Positions 1-10,765 of a DNA stretch of 64,000 nucleotides are shown piece after piece; position 1 is the first letter of the stretch, and every line of letters starts with the position of its first letter. The translations under genes were made by a program, and so were the position numbers. The notes under the pieces are model-generated. The model was given only the letters and a program-made list of their open reading frames with translations, searched no databases and was not told the origin of the DNA. Location: contig JAHIDZ010000001.1 of NCBI GenBank assembly GCA_018901755.1, forward strand, positions 1 to 64,000, written 5' to 3'. Origin of the DNA: Nanobdellota archaeon (GTDB lineage: Archaea; Aenigmatarchaeota; Aenigmatarchaeia; Aenigmatarchaeales; Aenigmatarchaeaceae).

Positions 1-948
1 GATGATTATACAATCAGTTTCACTAAACGCGCAACAGTTATTGGAGACGGTGGTGGTTTCGATATTCAACCAATTACAATTATACCAGAAACAAGACCAG
101 TACCTAATCCGTCAGATACGGGAACAGAAACATCTATAGCAGACATTCCATTAAATAGACCTTATCAAATTCCATCTGGTGGATTGTGTATGAAAGTAGC
201 AGAAGGATTGTGCATTTCTGTTTTCGGAGACAGTGTAACAGTTCATAATGTCACAAAGATAGATCCAAATCAATTTAAAGTATTATTATGTAATCAAACA
301 TATCTTGAGGCGTTTGAAATAAACGTGACAGCCGATAACGTTTACCTATGTTTCGATACAACTACTGTTGATACAAAAGCAGTTTCAATTTATTCGTTCA
401 ACGGAGACTGGAATCAGTTAACAAATATAACACAGATTGGAAATCAAATCTGCGGACGTATCACATCGACGCCATACATGGTAGCTGGATTTAAGTCGTC
501 AGATTTACAGCAGTTAGCATTAGACGCGATCGCAGATTCAGAGAAAAGGTTATTAACAAATTCAGACTCAGAATTAGAAAATATTTTGAATCAAGCTAAA
601 GACGCGTATTATAATTGTGATTATCAAAACGCGTATGATTTATCGCAGAAAATATTCTGGTCATCAACTATTAGCGGGATACAACTACCGCTGATAACAA
701 CATTCGGCCCGGCAAATACAATTTTAGAAATGATGATTTATTCGTTAGTCGCAAAACTATTAGGATATGAGACGGTTTACATAGATTTGTTACCAATATT
801 TGATTTATCTAATCCAGGAAAATTAGATTTCAGATATATTACGCCTGTGATTGGTGTAGTTCCATCTGGTACAGGAAATTTATACGAAGAAATTGAAAGC
901 GATGAAATAGTTAATCCAGATATATACAAAGATAGACAAGATGTTTAG
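1..948 (+). CDS. C-terminal part of a secreted/surface protein, truncated by the left window edge
   Basis: Frame +1 is open from base 1 (DDYTISFTKRATVIGDGGGFDIQPITIIPET...) into the listed ORF 184..948, so the real start lies upstream; N-glycosylation-like sequons and a Thr/Ser-rich composition. Confidence 0.65.
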   Translation, partial: DDYTISFTKRATVIGDGGGFDIQPITIIPETRPVPNPSDTGTETSIADIPLNRPYQIPSGGLCMKVAEGLCISVFGDSVTVHNVTKIDPNQFKVLLCNQTYLEAFEINVTADNVYLCFDTTTVDTKAVSIYSFNGDWNQLTNITQIGNQICGRITSTPYMVAGFKSSDLQQLALDAIADSEKRLLTNSDSELENILNQAKDAYYNCDYQNAYDLSQKIFWSSTISGIQLPLITTFGPANTILEMMIYSLVAKLLGYETVYIDLLPIFDLSNPGKLDFRYITPVIGVVPSGTGNLYEEIESDEIVNPDIYKDRQDV

Positions 949-1024
949 ATAATTTATAGAAACCTAATTTAATTAGAGTGAAACAATTAGAACATCCGTA
1001 ATCCTTATAAATTATAATACCGTT

Positions 1025-2110
1025 ATGTTTCTAATGAATTACAGGACGTTATTTTCACTATTTGTTGTATTAACATTACTATTATCTATAACACCAGTTT
1101 TTGCAGCAAATGATGTAGATATGTATTTCTTTATAGTTCCTGGTTGCCCACATTGTGAAAATCTTAGAGATTGGATTTCTACAATTGAATCAAATCATCC
1201 AACATTAAATGTAATAGAAGTTAATGGCGCGCAAGATCAACAAATGTTTAAAGAATTCTTATCAAACTATAGTGTTCCTATAAATACATGGGGGCAGGTT
1301 CCAAGAGTATTTATAGGAAATTATACTTGCTTAGGCGATTCGCCTTGTATCGAAACACTAGAAGAAAAAATAACTTATTGCGAAAATAATGTATGCGAAT
1401 CACCAGTAGCAGTTGAAGAGAAAATTGATTTATCCAAATTAATTGGTTTAGCAGTAGCTGATTCAGTTAGCCCTTGTGAATTAGCAGTTATGACTTTATT
1501 ATTAACAGTTTTATTTTTAAAAGAACCAGAGAAGAAGTATAAAGTTCTTTTAGGAGGATTTGCTTTCGCTTTAGGAATATATTTAACTTATTTCACATTT
1601 GGTTTAGCGATAATTTTTGGATTTAAATCATTTGTTGATTTAGCTAGTTTTGATAAATCGTTCCTATATTCATTGCTTGCTATCTTTGCAATAATAATAG
1701 GTTTAATTAATTTCAGAGATTTCCTGAAACCAAACGATCCAATGGGTGAAGTTCCAAAAGCTTGGAGACCGAAAATGAACGATTTCATAAAGAAAACAAC
1801 TAGCGTTCCTGGCGCTTTCTTAGTTGGTATAATTGTATCACTTTTCTTAACACCTTGTACAATAGGTCCGTACTTTGTAGCAGGCGGAATACTTGCCGGC
1901 GTGCCATGGTCTAGCGCATTGCCTTGGTTGGTATTATATGATTTCATATTTATTTTACCTATGATAATATTGACATTCATTTTATACTTTGGTTTATCTG
2001 GAGTAGAAAAAGCAACCGAATGGAGAAATAAAAAAGCTAAATATTTACATCTGCTTTCAGCCATCATATTGATTGGGCTAGGAATATCAATGTTAATGGG
2101 TTGGATATAA
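1025..2110 (+). CDS. Thioredoxin-like domain (CPHC) fused to a CcdA/DsbD-like membrane domain
   Basis: Signal peptide, VPGCPHCENL motif, then multiple TM helices with DSVSPCELAV and LTPCTIGPYF cysteine motifs; TATA-like ccttataaattata upstream. Confidence 0.85.
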   Translation: MFLMNYRTLFSLFVVLTLLLSITPVFAANDVDMYFFIVPGCPHCENLRDWISTIESNHPTLNVIEVNGAQDQQMFKEFLSNYSVPINTWGQVPRVFIGNYTCLGDSPCIETLEEKITYCENNVCESPVAVEEKIDLSKLIGLAVADSVSPCELAVMTLLLTVLFLKEPEKKYKVLLGGFAFALGIYLTYFTFGLAIIFGFKSFVDLASFDKSFLYSLLAIFAIIIGLINFRDFLKPNDPMGEVPKAWRPKMNDFIKKTTSVPGAFLVGIIVSLFLTPCTIGPYFVAGGILAGVPWSSALPWLVLYDFIFILPMIILTFILYFGLSGVEKATEWRNKKAKYLHLLSAIILIGLGISMLMGWI

Positions 2111-2141
2111 TCTTTATTATCTCGGTTAACTTATTCTTTTT

Positions 2142-2891
2142 ATGAAACACAACGAGAGAATAGTGCTTGCAGAATATATTCTAAAAAAACTAAAAAAGAA
2201 ACATGGTAAGAAAATATTAATAGCTGGAGCATATGGTTCTGTTGCAAGAAATAAAGATAGTGAAAAATCCGATTTAGACATGTTAATAATTACTAGAAAT
2301 GGTGTGGGTTGGATTTCAGATAAATTTCTTTTCAACGGCATTCCAGTAGATTATTGGTCTAAATCAATTAAAGATGTTGAAAATATAATTAAATATCCAA
2401 ATTTTTATGATTGGCCATGGGCACTTAATACTTATTTAAATTTTAAATTTATTGTAGGTGATAAAAAAATACAAAAGAAATTAAAAGATTGTTACGAAAA
2501 CGTATCCTTGCCCAAATGTTATAAAGCGGTAGAAGAATATATGCCATCATTATATGAGTGGAATACAAAGATACAAAAAAGTTATGCTAAAAAAGACAAT
2601 GGGAATTTAATATTTGCAATATGGGATACTATGAATGGTATTCTTGGGTGTGTCGCGTTGATTAATAAAAAATATTTTATAGGAAATGGTTATGATAGAT
2701 TCAGAGAAAGTTTTAAATTTAAATTAAAGCCTAAAAATTATAAAAAATTGGTAGAAATTGCTTATATTTCAAAGAACCCTGAAAAATCATATCATGCATA
2801 TATGAAGCTATTCAATAATTTTGAAAAACTTCTATTAAGTAAAGGAATTGCCGTAAAGAACTATAGGAGAAAGGAAGACATTATTACATAA
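2142..2891 (+). CDS. Nucleotidyltransferase-domain protein with helical C-terminus
   Basis: GAYGSVARNKDSEKSDLDMLII matches the MNT/pol-beta GS...D.D signature. Confidence 0.8.
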   Translation: MKHNERIVLAEYILKKLKKKHGKKILIAGAYGSVARNKDSEKSDLDMLIITRNGVGWISDKFLFNGIPVDYWSKSIKDVENIIKYPNFYDWPWALNTYLNFKFIVGDKKIQKKLKDCYENVSLPKCYKAVEEYMPSLYEWNTKIQKSYAKKDNGNLIFAIWDTMNGILGCVALINKKYFIGNGYDRFRESFKFKLKPKNYKKLVEIAYISKNPEKSYHAYMKLFNNFEKLLLSKGIAVKNYRRKEDIIT

Positions 2892-2948
2892 TTTTTCAGA
2901 AGATACCATTAGATAAGCTTTTTATTCTTAATTAAACTATAATTAACT

Positions 2949-3710
2949 ATGACAAGGATAGTTACAGTTATTTCTGGGAAGGGCGGAGTTGGTAAAACAA
3001 CCACTGTTACTAACCTAGGAATGTCTCTAATGAAACAAGGATTAAATGTAATTATTATTGATGCAAATGTAACTACACCAAATTTATCATTACATCTAGG
3101 AATTCCATTTTATCCAGTTACACTTCACGATGTTTTGAAAGGTGATGCTGATCCAAATCAGGCAATTTACGAACATCCATCTGGATTAAGAATTATACCA
3201 GCGTCACTTAGAACAGAAGAATTAGCAGAAACAAATATTGGAAAACTTAATCGTGTTTTATTTAACTTGTTAGGAAAATCAGATATAATTATAATTGACG
3301 CAGCAGCAGGATTGGGTAAGGAAGCTCTTGCGGCTGTAAACGTAGCAGATGAATTGATAATTGTAACAAATCCAGAACTACCTGCTGTCACAGACGCATT
3401 GAAAACCGTAAAGGTAGCAGAACAGTTTGGTACAAAAATTCTTGGTGTAGTTCTAAATAGATATCGTGGATTGAAACACGAAATGGTTATAGAAGATATA
3501 CAACACATGTTAGAAGTTCCAATACTAAGCATAATTCCTGAAGACATAGCTGTACCGAGATCAATAGCAAGTAAGATACCAGTTGTTCATTTCAGTCCAA
3601 CTTCTAAATCAGCAAGAGCATTTAACAAATTAGCAGCAAACATATCCGGAACCGAGTTTGTTGAGAAACAGGGAAACATAATTGAAAGATTATTTGGTTG
3701 GATGATTTAA
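2949..3710 (+). CDS. minD: MinD/ParA-family ATPase
   Basis: N-terminal ISGKGGVGKTTTVTNLG deviant Walker A; IIIDAAAGLGKEAL. Confidence 0.9.
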   Translation: MTRIVTVISGKGGVGKTTTVTNLGMSLMKQGLNVIIIDANVTTPNLSLHLGIPFYPVTLHDVLKGDADPNQAIYEHPSGLRIIPASLRTEELAETNIGKLNRVLFNLLGKSDIIIIDAAAGLGKEALAAVNVADELIIVTNPELPAVTDALKTVKVAEQFGTKILGVVLNRYRGLKHEMVIEDIQHMLEVPILSIIPEDIAVPRSIASKIPVVHFSPTSKSARAFNKLAANISGTEFVEKQGNIIERLFGWMI

Positions 3711-3711
3711 T

Positions 3712-4398
3712 ATGGGCAATGATAACAAATTAGCCGATGCACTGAAAAAATATAAAAAGGAAAATTTGTATATTCGCAGTTGGGAAGAATATTCAAAAGA
3801 ATTAAATACACTAACAGAAAAAGTTATCGAATATATAAAAAATAAGGAAATTATTATTGATGCCGTAATACCAATTGAACGTGGTGGGAACTTTCCAGGA
3901 AGTTGGCTTGCGTATAAACTTAATGTTTTGCGAATTATACCAGTTCAATATAAATATTTCTTTCTTGGCGAAACAGCCGAACTCAGACAACTCTTAGGTG
4001 TTCCAGATAATATTTTTTCTAAAGATGATAGTCCAACATTTTTACTTGTAGAAGGAAATCACTGTTATGGTAATATGGCGAATGTAGCTGCAAAAGACTT
4101 AAAGAATAAATTTCCTAAGTGCAGAATAATTTATGCCGCAAGTAATATGGATTATAATTATCAAAATGCGGTGGAAGACGCCGAAATATCTTTTCACGGA
4201 AGACTTCAAAATGATTGTAAGGAATTAAGTGAAGAAGAGTGTATAAAAAATGGCATCGATCCAACTAAAACAATTCTATTTCCTTGGGAAAGCTTGGAAG
4301 AAGAATGGCAAACTATACAGTTGAAACAATATTCTTTTGGTAAAGTTGAAGAAATAAGAAAAAAATCTAGATTAGTTCAGACAATAAAATTAGAATAA
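3712..4398 (+). CDS. Phosphoribosyltransferase-like protein
   Basis: IPIERGGNFPGSWLAYKL and FLLVEGNHCYGNMANVAAKDLK resemble PRTase core motifs; starts 1 nt after the minD stop. Confidence 0.5.
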   Translation: MGNDNKLADALKKYKKENLYIRSWEEYSKELNTLTEKVIEYIKNKEIIIDAVIPIERGGNFPGSWLAYKLNVLRIIPVQYKYFFLGETAELRQLLGVPDNIFSKDDSPTFLLVEGNHCYGNMANVAAKDLKNKFPKCRIIYAASNMDYNYQNAVEDAEISFHGRLQNDCKELSEEECIKNGIDPTKTILFPWESLEEEWQTIQLKQYSFGKVEEIRKKSRLVQTIKLE

Positions 4399-4413
4399 TT
4401 TCAATTTGATGAT

Positions 4414-4986
4414 TTAAGAATATTTATAATAATTTCTAGGTTTCTTACTTCTTAGATCTTTTAATGCTCGTCTAAAATTTTCATGTTTTTTTTCCATGTT
4501 AGAAATTATATCATCTAGATACATACATGGTAGAACGATTAATAAAAAGTATAATGCTATCCCTACGCCTAAAGATGAAACTAACATTCCTTCATAACTT
4601 TGACCCATTGTTATATTTGTCCATATTAGAGGTATGTTAAAGTTTATTGCATATATTACAGTTGATAGTGGATAGAATAGTGCAACACCGCCAGTAAATA
4701 AATCTAGGAACAGATGGCTGGATAGGAAAATAAATATTAGTATTGCTAATCCTTTTTCTTGATAGAACTTTTTCCTATGGAAGGTATATGCTACAAATAA
4801 TAGTGGTATTAGAACGAGAACAAAAATATTATGAAATGTTCCGCGGGTGAATCCTACGAGATGATCTACATCAACTAGTACTGTAAGTGTAGCAGCAATT
4901 AAAATATTTCTAATAGGATGTCTAATATGCACTTTAGCTGCTATTGCCGCGATTATTGGAAATATAAAATGAAATAGTATATCCAT
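4414..4986 (-). CDS. Membrane-bound metal-dependent hydrolase, YbcI/DUF457-like
   Basis: VDVDHLVGF and SSHLFLDLFTGGVALFYPL His/Asp motifs in a multi-TM protein. Confidence 0.7.
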   Translation of the reverse strand: MDILFHFIFPIIAAIAAKVHIRHPIRNILIAATLTVLVDVDHLVGFTRGTFHNIFVLVLIPLLFVAYTFHRKKFYQEKGLAILIFIFLSSHLFLDLFTGGVALFYPLSTVIYAINFNIPLIWTNITMGQSYEGMLVSSLGVGIALYFLLIVLPCMYLDDIISNMEKKHENFRRALKDLRSKKPRNYYKYS

Positions 4987-4990
4987 GAAA

Positions 4991-6583
4991 TCACTCTGTT
5001 AATCCCTCTAGGTTTATCTCAAATACTATTACTGGTTTCTCTATTTTAAATGCTTCCAAGACCATAGGATGTATTTCTCCGAAAAATCCTATGCTTACGT
5101 TGTTTGTAAATATTTCCCCGCATCGTGTGTCTATGAAGCTAGGATGATTGAATGATTTAATATCATATTTTATTCCGATTTCTCTAAGAACTGATTCTGC
5201 AACTGATTTGATTTCAGTTAAGTTAGCGTTATCATGAGATATTGCGCCCGCTATTCTACGTACCATTGTTGTGTCAGCAAGAAGAGTGTCACCAATTTCA
5301 AATATCTTTTGAGGGTATTCAACGTGTTGGTTTGTGATTAAAGATTTTAATAAACTTGGTGTTAACCATGTTCTAAGTATAGAAAATTCAGATGAAACCG
5401 GATTTAATATTTCTATACAATCTCCGTTTGTATTCATCTTGTAAAAATTATTATCTCGGTTGGTTAGAACAAAGTTAAGAAATTCTTGGAATCCTTCACC
5501 AATCATTACTTCTCTAACCTTTCGCGTGAATGTTTCTTTTTCCGAAAGAGATCCGACTGTTGCTAGTTCTGGAATAATTGGTTTTATGTTTCCATATCCA
5601 TATCCAATAGCCACATCTTCGATTATGTCAACGTCGTGAAGTATGTCTACTCGATACACTGGTATTTTTACAGTTATCTTGCTTCCCTTTACAGAAGTTG
5701 TATAAAGCATTTTATCTAAACATTCTTTGATTTTAACTTCATCAAATTCTAATCCAATTATTTTATTTACTTCATCTTTTTCTATTGTTTTAGATTTCTC
5801 TTCAAATTTAGGATGTTTTTCACGATTTATTCTTACTGTTCTTATTTGCCCCATTCTTTCAGTTATGTTACAAAGTAGAATGTTTAATCCTTGTTCAACC
5901 GCTTTCTGGTCTGTACCAGTTATATCTATGAATAAATTACGAGTAGTATCAGTCACTTTAGTTCGTTCTGAATTAATTATTGGTGGGAAACTTATTGGCC
6001 CTTCTTTATCAAAGAACACTGGATATTTATCTCCAGATAATAAATGAGCGTAATCTTTTCCTTTAGGATGGTCAGTGAGTATTTGATTTAGACTCATTTC
6101 TCTTGTGTCTTGTAATGGAACAAATTTTGTTTCTTCAGCAGACGCGTCTCTATATTCTATCGAACCTTTTATTTTATCTAAATCATGAACACCGATAGCA
6201 ACTTTCGCTCGATTACGACCAAGCGTTGCGTGAAGTTTTTCTTGTATTTGCATTAAGCTTTTTACAAGTTCATCTTTCATTTCAACACCATCTATAACAG
6301 CTGCTAAAAAGAAAGGTCGAATCGACGATTCTCCAGATATTGTAACTTTAGAATCTCCTATTTCATATTTTTTTAAAGGAAGTCCGAGATAACCTCTTAT
6401 TGCTCGAGCAATCCCTTCAACAGATACCATGTCTAAACGATCTGGATTAATTTCACAAACAATATCATTATCTTTAATTGTTGATTCGCATTTCAAACTA
6501 AATAGAACTTCTTCTATTTCTGTGTCTGATAAATCTTTTCCAACCAATTTCAATAAATCCTTTTTTTCAATTTCAATGTTCAA
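4991..6583 (-). CDS. pheT: Phenylalanine--tRNA ligase beta subunit
   Basis: Archaeal PheT-like length and motifs (EINPDRLDMVSVEGIARAIRGYLG, HDVDIIEDVAIGYGY, EILNPVSSEFSILRTWLTPSLL). Confidence 0.95.
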   Translation of the reverse strand: MNIEIEKKDLLKLVGKDLSDTEIEEVLFSLKCESTIKDNDIVCEINPDRLDMVSVEGIARAIRGYLGLPLKKYEIGDSKVTISGESSIRPFFLAAVIDGVEMKDELVKSLMQIQEKLHATLGRNRAKVAIGVHDLDKIKGSIEYRDASAEETKFVPLQDTREMSLNQILTDHPKGKDYAHLLSGDKYPVFFDKEGPISFPPIINSERTKVTDTTRNLFIDITGTDQKAVEQGLNILLCNITERMGQIRTVRINREKHPKFEEKSKTIEKDEVNKIIGLEFDEVKIKECLDKMLYTTSVKGSKITVKIPVYRVDILHDVDIIEDVAIGYGYGNIKPIIPELATVGSLSEKETFTRKVREVMIGEGFQEFLNFVLTNRDNNFYKMNTNGDCIEILNPVSSEFSILRTWLTPSLLKSLITNQHVEYPQKIFEIGDTLLADTTMVRRIAGAISHDNANLTEIKSVAESVLREIGIKYDIKSFNHPSFIDTRCGEIFTNNVSIGFFGEIHPMVLEAFKIEKPVIVFEINLEGLTE

Positions 6584-6588
6584 TCATT

Positions 6589-7023
6589 TCACCTAAACCA
6601 ATAATTATACCAAGGATTTTTATCTTTCTCGAAACCAGCTCTTTGATATAGTAATTGTGCCTTTTTATTACGTCGATTCGTTGTAACATGAACAGCACTA
6701 ACTTTCAATTTTTTGAATTCATTTAAAGTCTTCTGCACTAGGGTTCTTCCAATTTTTTTATTTCTAAACTCTTTATCAACATACAGCTCTTCGATGTATC
6801 CAAAACTTTCCATACCATAATCAATAAAATTAGCCAAAATAAAACCAACTGTTTTTTTATCTACCTTAGCTGAAAATATAATGCGCCTTGTTCTAAATTT
6901 ACCAATTCTCTTTTTCTTATCTTTATAATTAAATTCATTATACAATCTTAATATTTCTTTTCCAGGTTTTGTTATTTTTTGTAATTTCATCTTCATTTTA
7001 TCACAGGTAATTCTCTCATCCAT
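6589..7023 (-). CDS. GNAT-family N-acetyltransferase
   Basis: IEELYVDKEFRNKKIGRTLVQKTL and ALLYQRAGFEK-type motifs. Confidence 0.85.
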   Translation of the reverse strand: MDERITCDKMKMKLQKITKPGKEILRLYNEFNYKDKKKRIGKFRTRRIIFSAKVDKKTVGFILANFIDYGMESFGYIEELYVDKEFRNKKIGRTLVQKTLNEFKKLKVSAVHVTTNRRNKKAQLLYQRAGFEKDKNPWYNYWFR

Positions 7024-8306
7024 TTTAAATCTTCTGAATATAATTGACGAATATCATTTATTCCCGCTTTGAACATAGCTAAGCGTCCAATACCAAGCCC
7101 CCATGCTAAGACTTGGCACTTTTCAATTCCTAATGGTTTCAATACTTCAGGTCTCATTATTCCAGCGCCACCAAGTTCAATCCATCCAAACTTTTCAAAG
7201 TAAACATACATTTCTACACTAGGTTCTGTGAATGGGAAATAGCTTGGTTTGAATTTTACCTTCTCAGCGCCAATCATATCAGCAAATTCTTGAAGATATC
7301 CTAATAGATTTTGTAATGTTAAATTTTCACCAATAACAATTCCTTCACATTGGTCAAATTCATCTAAGTGTCTAGAATCAATAACATCATAACGGAATGT
7401 TCTATCAATTGTAAAATATTTACCAGGTTTGTCACCGTGTTCATATAATTTTCTGGCAGATACGGCCGTAGTTTGTGATCGCATCATAAGTTTTGAAGCT
7501 ACTTTAGGAGACCAAGTTCCACCCCAACCAGTGCTTCCAGTTACCCATCCGCCTTCGTGTGTTGCTTTAACTTTTGAAATTAGATTTTGATCGGGAAGTA
7601 TTCCTTGACTAGGTTTCTTAACAATAAGTACATCGTGAACTCCTCGAGCTGGATGATCCTGTGGCATAAACAATGCATCACAGTTCCAGAAACTTGTTTC
7701 AACCATTGGTCCAGTCATTTCTTCGAAACCAAGTCCAATTAACTTATCTTTAATTTCTTCCATAAATTGAACGTAGTGCTGTCTTTTTCCAGGATATACT
7801 TTTGGAGCAGGTGAATAGATATCATAATTTCTAAACGGCACAGATTTCCATAAACCAGAACGAATCATTTCAGGAGTTAATTGTGCAATCTCTGTTATTT
7901 CAGTTTTTTGTTCTACTGCGGTTTCTTTCTTTTTAAATAATTTTTGGAAAAATGATATGATCGGATTAATTTGTTTAATAGGTTCTAACGGCTTAGCAGT
8001 TTCTTCCTCAATAAGTTTTCTAGATAAAAGCATTTTAGATAAATTTGAATTTCCTTTGTCATTAATTTCATGTAATGCATTTTCAATTTCATTCTTTTCT
8101 TTCAGTGCCTGTATGCCTTCATCGGTTGTGTCAATTACACCGTTTGCGATTTTTATCCAATTGTTTTTCTTTGCCCAACCAATAGATATAGCTGCGTTAG
8201 GTTGTTTAGAAACATCAGACATGCTTTTTGGAAGTATCTTTAATAGATTTTTTTCTGGCAATCCTTCTTTTAGATATTTTTTACCTTCTTCAGTAAGTTG
8301 GTACAT
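6993..8306 (-). CDS. pheS: Phenylalanine--tRNA ligase alpha subunit
   Basis: GFEEMTGPMVETSFWNCDALFMPQDHPARGVHD, FRYDVIDSRHLDEFDQCEG, GLGIGRLAM. Confidence 0.95.
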   Translation of the reverse strand: MYQLTEEGKKYLKEGLPEKNLLKILPKSMSDVSKQPNAAISIGWAKKNNWIKIANGVIDTTDEGIQALKEKNEIENALHEINDKGNSNLSKMLLSRKLIEEETAKPLEPIKQINPIISFFQKLFKKKETAVEQKTEITEIAQLTPEMIRSGLWKSVPFRNYDIYSPAPKVYPGKRQHYVQFMEEIKDKLIGLGFEEMTGPMVETSFWNCDALFMPQDHPARGVHDVLIVKKPSQGILPDQNLISKVKATHEGGWVTGSTGWGGTWSPKVASKLMMRSQTTAVSARKLYEHGDKPGKYFTIDRTFRYDVIDSRHLDEFDQCEGIVIGENLTLQNLLGYLQEFADMIGAEKVKFKPSYFPFTEPSVEMYVYFEKFGWIELGGAGIMRPEVLKPLGIEKCQVLAWGLGIGRLAMFKAGINDIRQLYSEDLKWMRELPVIK

Positions 8307-8318
8307 ACAATCACTTAA

Positions 8319-8990
8319 TTAGATTTTAGTCTTTATACCTTTATTAAATAAGTATATGTTTCCGTGAAATTTTAATTTACCGTTATTATATTCTATTGCA
8401 GATCTTTCAGGTATCGCATATATTTTTTTATTGTGTTTCTTTGAGAAATTCTTAAGTTCGATGTCAGGATTTTCACCCGCCAACATCGGATTTTTAGATC
8501 CATAGTGCACAGAAATCATTATGTCTGTAAGACCAATACCTGATCGGGGTTTAGTGATTTTTCTATCAGGTTCAGGTTTTTTAATAGCAATATATTTTTT
8601 GCATTGAACAAGCGCTCCAGCACTTCCTCCGAATATTATTCCATTAAAGTTCTTGAGATTTTTAATTATATTCTTTTTCATTATATTTTGATAAAGCAAT
8701 TTCGTTTTTCCACCTGGGAGATATATTAGATTTGAATTATTGATCTTCTCTAAAATATCTGCACGAGAATTTGAATGATTAGCAAACTGGATTTTCTTAA
8801 TTCCTATAGATTTAAAATATTTGCTGAGCAGTTTTCCATATTTAATATTTTTCTTCTTATCATTTGAAGATAACTGCAACATTAGCAAAGAAGGATTTTT
8901 TACAGTTTTAACAATTTTTTTCATTACTTTAACTTTACCTTCTTGTAAATTTGCGCCACCTTCAAGAAACAATCTTGGCATACTAGTCAC
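8319..8990 (-). CDS. Peptidase S51 (dipeptidase E/cyanophycinase-like)
   Basis: IYLPGGKTKLL, GIIFGGSAGALVQCK nucleophile elbow, AIPERSAIEY. Confidence 0.75.
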   Translation of the reverse strand: MTSMPRLFLEGGANLQEGKVKVMKKIVKTVKNPSLLMLQLSSNDKKKNIKYGKLLSKYFKSIGIKKIQFANHSNSRADILEKINNSNLIYLPGGKTKLLYQNIMKKNIIKNLKNFNGIIFGGSAGALVQCKKYIAIKKPEPDRKITKPRSGIGLTDIMISVHYGSKNPMLAGENPDIELKNFSKKHNKKIYAIPERSAIEYNNGKLKFHGNIYLFNKGIKTKI

Positions 8991-10096
8991 TTTAGAAACT
9001 TATTAATAGATTTCTTAGCATCTTCTCTTTTCTTCTGGTGTTCTCTTAGGAACAATTTCATCTTATCTATCAATATTTGTTTTAATTCACCTGTTAATAA
9101 TTTTCCAGATTTATAATCATCATATATTTTTTTCAGTTTCTTATCATCGTCTTCAAAGATGTATTTTAGATATTGGAATGAAACGTCAACATCAGGATTA
9201 CCACCAAGTTTTCTATGTTCTTCAAGTGTTTCGCGCCCACCAGAGAAAGCATATTTTTTTATTTTATTATCAATATCTCCTGGTAAATCTGATAGTGCTA
9301 TGTATGAAGTTGGATCAGAAGATGACATCTTATCACCTTTCAATCCAGGTATGAATTTTTGATAAGTAGAACTCAATTGTATAAGTTTGTATTCTTTAGT
9401 TCGTTGGCAAATATCTCTAGCTAATCGTATGTGTGGATCTTGGTCAGCGCCAACTGGAACTAAGACTGGTATTGGTTTTTCAAATTCTTTTAATTGTGGG
9501 TGGAACATGTCTGCTGCCTGAAGTAAAGAAGATACCATTTTTCCAGGAGTTATCTCTCCATACACAGCTTTGAATTCATTGAATGTTGCGTGTTTGGCAA
9601 GAATGTTTTGTAATCTATAATAAGCATTTGATTTCTTTGGATCGTCAGACCGGTTACTCTGGAAATATATTTCACAGTTTTTAGGTTTCAGACCAAGCGC
9701 GATGTAATTAGTAATATATTCGTTTATAGCAATCTGCCTACTTTCTTCCAAAGTTTGTCCGCGTGCATGGAATGCTTCAATATCAGCAACTGCTATGTAG
9801 ATTTTAGCGCCAAGACTCTGATAGAATATAATTTGTTGAGCAAGCATCATGTGGCCAATATGGAATTTACCAGTAGGCATTAAGCCTGTCATCATTGCGA
9901 AAGGTTTTTTATTTTTAATACATTCTAAAATTCTATCTATATCTCTATGGGCGAAAACAACACCTCTTCTGAATAGAATATTTTTTTGGAAAACCGTAGG
10001 TAAGTCTTCTATCGGAGTCAGACCAAATTCCTTAATAAGTTTATCATAGTCTATATCTCCTTTCACTTCCCACGGTGTAACAGTCATTTCAGCCAT
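8987..10096 (-). CDS. trpS: Tryptophan--tRNA ligase
   Basis: TGLMPTGKFHIGHMMLAQQI (HIGH) and KMSSSDP (KMSKS). Confidence 0.95.
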   Translation of the reverse strand: MAEMTVTPWEVKGDIDYDKLIKEFGLTPIEDLPTVFQKNILFRRGVVFAHRDIDRILECIKNKKPFAMMTGLMPTGKFHIGHMMLAQQIIFYQSLGAKIYIAVADIEAFHARGQTLEESRQIAINEYITNYIALGLKPKNCEIYFQSNRSDDPKKSNAYYRLQNILAKHATFNEFKAVYGEITPGKMVSSLLQAADMFHPQLKEFEKPIPVLVPVGADQDPHIRLARDICQRTKEYKLIQLSSTYQKFIPGLKGDKMSSSDPTSYIALSDLPGDIDNKIKKYAFSGGRETLEEHRKLGGNPDVDVSFQYLKYIFEDDDKKLKKIYDDYKSGKLLTGELKQILIDKMKLFLREHQKKREDAKKSINKFLK

Positions 10097-10102
10097 TTTT
10101 AT

Positions 10103-10765
10103 CTACCCATTATTCGTTTTACTTGTTTTTATAATTCTCTTTAATGCACTTTTAGCTAAAATATCAAGACTATTAAAAATAGGAATATCAACATCTTTCT
10201 CATCCACAATTAAAGGAAGTTCAGTACATCCAAGAATGATACCATCTGCTTCAGAATTGTTTATAGTGTTAATAACAAATCTTTTATCCTGTGCAGTATT
10301 TTCACCGGCAATAATTTTTTTAATTATATGAGACATTTCAATGCCAGGTAATCCATATAGATTATTTTCAATAGTCGTTTTAGAACCAAGAACAATGATA
10401 TTTTTATCATTTTCAGTTTCTTTCAAAGTCTCTTCGATAATACTTACTATGGGAACGTTTACACATTTTCTTAATTCATTAATAAATATATGAACAGTAT
10501 TGCATGGAATAACAATGAAATTTACACCAGAAGATTCTAATTTTCTTAATCCATCTTTAATCATTTCTAATGTTAGATCTTTGTTTTTTTGATCATTTAT
10601 TATATCAGGTGCGGGTAAATTGTAAATTAAAATATGAGGATAATGGTGATTATCTTTAAGACCAGATTTTTGACATTTTTCTATGATAGTTTGATAAAAC
10701 CGTATTGTTGCCGATGGTCCCATTCCACCTAAAACTCCTATAATTTTTTTATTAGAATATTTCAT
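10103..10765 (-). CDS. Aspartate/glutamate racemase family protein
   Basis: IGVLGGMGPSATIRFYQTI, VIPCNTVHIF, GIILGCTELPLIV; start moved to MKYSNKK because the longer ORF runs into the tRNA. Confidence 0.88.
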   Translation of the reverse strand: MKYSNKKIIGVLGGMGPSATIRFYQTIIEKCQKSGLKDNHHYPHILIYNLPAPDIINDQKNKDLTLEMIKDGLRKLESSGVNFIVIPCNTVHIFINELRKCVNVPIVSIIEETLKETENDKNIIVLGSKTTIENNLYGLPGIEMSHIIKKIIAGENTAQDKRFVINTINNSEADGIILGCTELPLIVDEKDVDIPIFNSLDILAKSALKRIIKTSKTNNG

